A stretch of 5,252 bases of DNA, taken from Actinomycetes bacterium. GTDB taxonomy: Bacteria; Actinomycetota; CALGFH01. The stretch's first letter is position 1. Every line of letters starts with the position of its first letter. This document shows, one piece after another, positions 4,795 through 5,252 of the stretch. The stretch covers positions 1-5,252 of the forward strand of contig JASLIH010000347.1 in the NCBI GenBank assembly GCA_030152105.1, given 5' to 3'. Under the pieces are notes generated by a model. That model had not been told where the DNA came from. It saw nothing but the letters and a program-made list of their open reading frames with translations, and ran no database searches. The position numbers were made by a program, and so were the translations under genes.

Positions 4795-5252
4795 CAGGCC
4801 GCGACGAGGTCCTCCAGGCGGGCCCGGATCTCGGGAGAGCGCAGGGCGGCCAGGGCGTCGCGCTCGACCTGGCGGGCGCGCTCGCGGGAGAAGCCCATGA
4901 CCGCGCCGACCTCCTCCAACGTCCGAGGCGTCCCGGAGTCCAGCCCAAAGCGCAGGATCAGCACCTGACGCTCCCGCTCCGGCAGTGCATTCAGGACCTG
5001 CTCGAGGGCTTCGCGGCCGACCGCCTCAACCGCCAGCTCGTCAGGCCCCACGGCCGAGTCGTCCTCCAGGAAGTCCTGCAGGGCGGCCCCGTCGTCCCCG
5101 ATCGGGGTGTCAAGCGACGTGATGGCCTGCGCGGTGTCCTTGAGCCGGTGGACCTTCTCGGTGGGCATGTCGAGCTCGGCGGCCAGTTCGTCGTCGGTGG
5201 GCTCGCGGCCCAGGAGCTCATGCATCCGGGTCTGGGTGCGACGCAACCGCCC
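4794..5252 (-). CDS. RNA polymerase sigma factor, sigma-70 family (C-terminal part, runs off right edge)
   Basis: The frame is open from the right edge to the TGA at 4796-4794, showing the last 152 residues. Region 3 is recognisable from LLGREPTDDELAAELDMP. The SLDTPIGDDG...LQDFLEDD segment follows, typical of the region 3.2 finger of RpoD/SigA-like factors. Region 4 then covers about residues 80-142, with LPERERQVLILRFGLD and the helix-turn-helix RTLEEVGAVMGFSRERARQ that contacts the -35 box. This makes it a group 1 or group 2 factor, not an ECF factor. The variant RERARQVERDAL, where principal factors usually have RERIRQIE.KAL, hints at an alternative (group 2) factor, but regions 1-2 are outside the window. 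An internal TTG at 5246 is not the start because the protein clearly continues upstream. It is followed directly by the DsbA-like gene. Confidence 0.88.
   Translation of the reverse strand, partial: GRLRRTQTRMHELLGREPTDDELAAELDMPTEKVHRLKDTAQAITSLDTPIGDDGAALQDFLEDDSAVGPDELAVEAVGREALEQVLNALPERERQVLILRFGLDSGTPRTLEEVGAVMGFSRERARQVERDALAALRSPEIRARLEDLVAA

Noticed and set aside
3643..4968. Long plus-strand frame (441 codons) spanning the folate gene and the antisense of the DsbA-like and sigma genes
   Set aside because: It crosses three recognised genes in wrong frames and gives Arg/Gly/Pro-rich sequence with no motif.
5244..5246. TTG as the start codon of the sigma factor gene
   Set aside because: The visible protein starts within region 3; regions 1-2 must lie upstream, and the frame stays open to the window edge.

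Overview
This is a very GC-rich window with almost no intergenic space. It reads as chromosome of a high-GC actinobacterium (Actinomycetota). The basis is the extreme G/C at third codon positions, GTG start use, a leaderless-style start (a TAGCCT element 6 nt before an ATG), a GAF-ANTAR protein of the kind abundant in actinobacteria, and an RpoD-like sigma factor with the actinobacterial style of region 3/4. The genus cannot be read from the sequence; a less-sampled soil lineage is possible but is a guess.

Layout. At the left edge (1-125, minus) is the N-terminus of an unrecognised protein with a good ribosome binding site. A 174-bp divergent intergenic region (126-299) holds an imperfect inverted repeat and weak promoter-like elements. 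On the plus strand follows a tight three-gene run: a phospholipase-D-type cardiolipin synthase (300-1586), a PAP2-family membrane phosphatase (1589-2632) and a GAF-ANTAR regulator (2634-3338), separated by 2 and 1 nt. A methylenetetrahydrofolate-reductase-family gene (3362-4192) starts 23 nt later, probably from its own leaderless promoter. Convergent to it, on the minus strand, are a partial sigma-70 family factor (entering from the right edge, ending at 4794) and a DsbA-like thioredoxin-fold protein (4195-4794) that overlaps it by one nucleotide. The two convergent stop codons lie inside one 8-bp palindrome, itself in the loop of a short GC hairpin.

How the genes fit together. The synthase and the phosphatase both act on membrane phospholipids or phosphorylated lipid intermediates and look co-translated. 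The GAF-ANTAR protein is a plausible signal-responsive RNA-binding antiterminator in the same transcript; its ligand and targets are unknown. The folate enzyme belongs to one-carbon metabolism and need not be connected. The sigma factor and the thioredoxin-fold protein look co-translated, which is a less usual pairing.

Most of the window is ordinary chromosomal housekeeping and regulation. The points most worth a second look are the last 70 codons of the PAP2 gene, which carry their own ribosome binding site, a promoter-like element and a small-protein-like sequence (a possible nested or fused gene); the sigma factor/DsbA-like overlap with a one-cysteine active site; and the leaderless start of the folate enzyme. 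I see no CRISPR array, mobile element, tRNA or rRNA, and no clear new multi-gene system.
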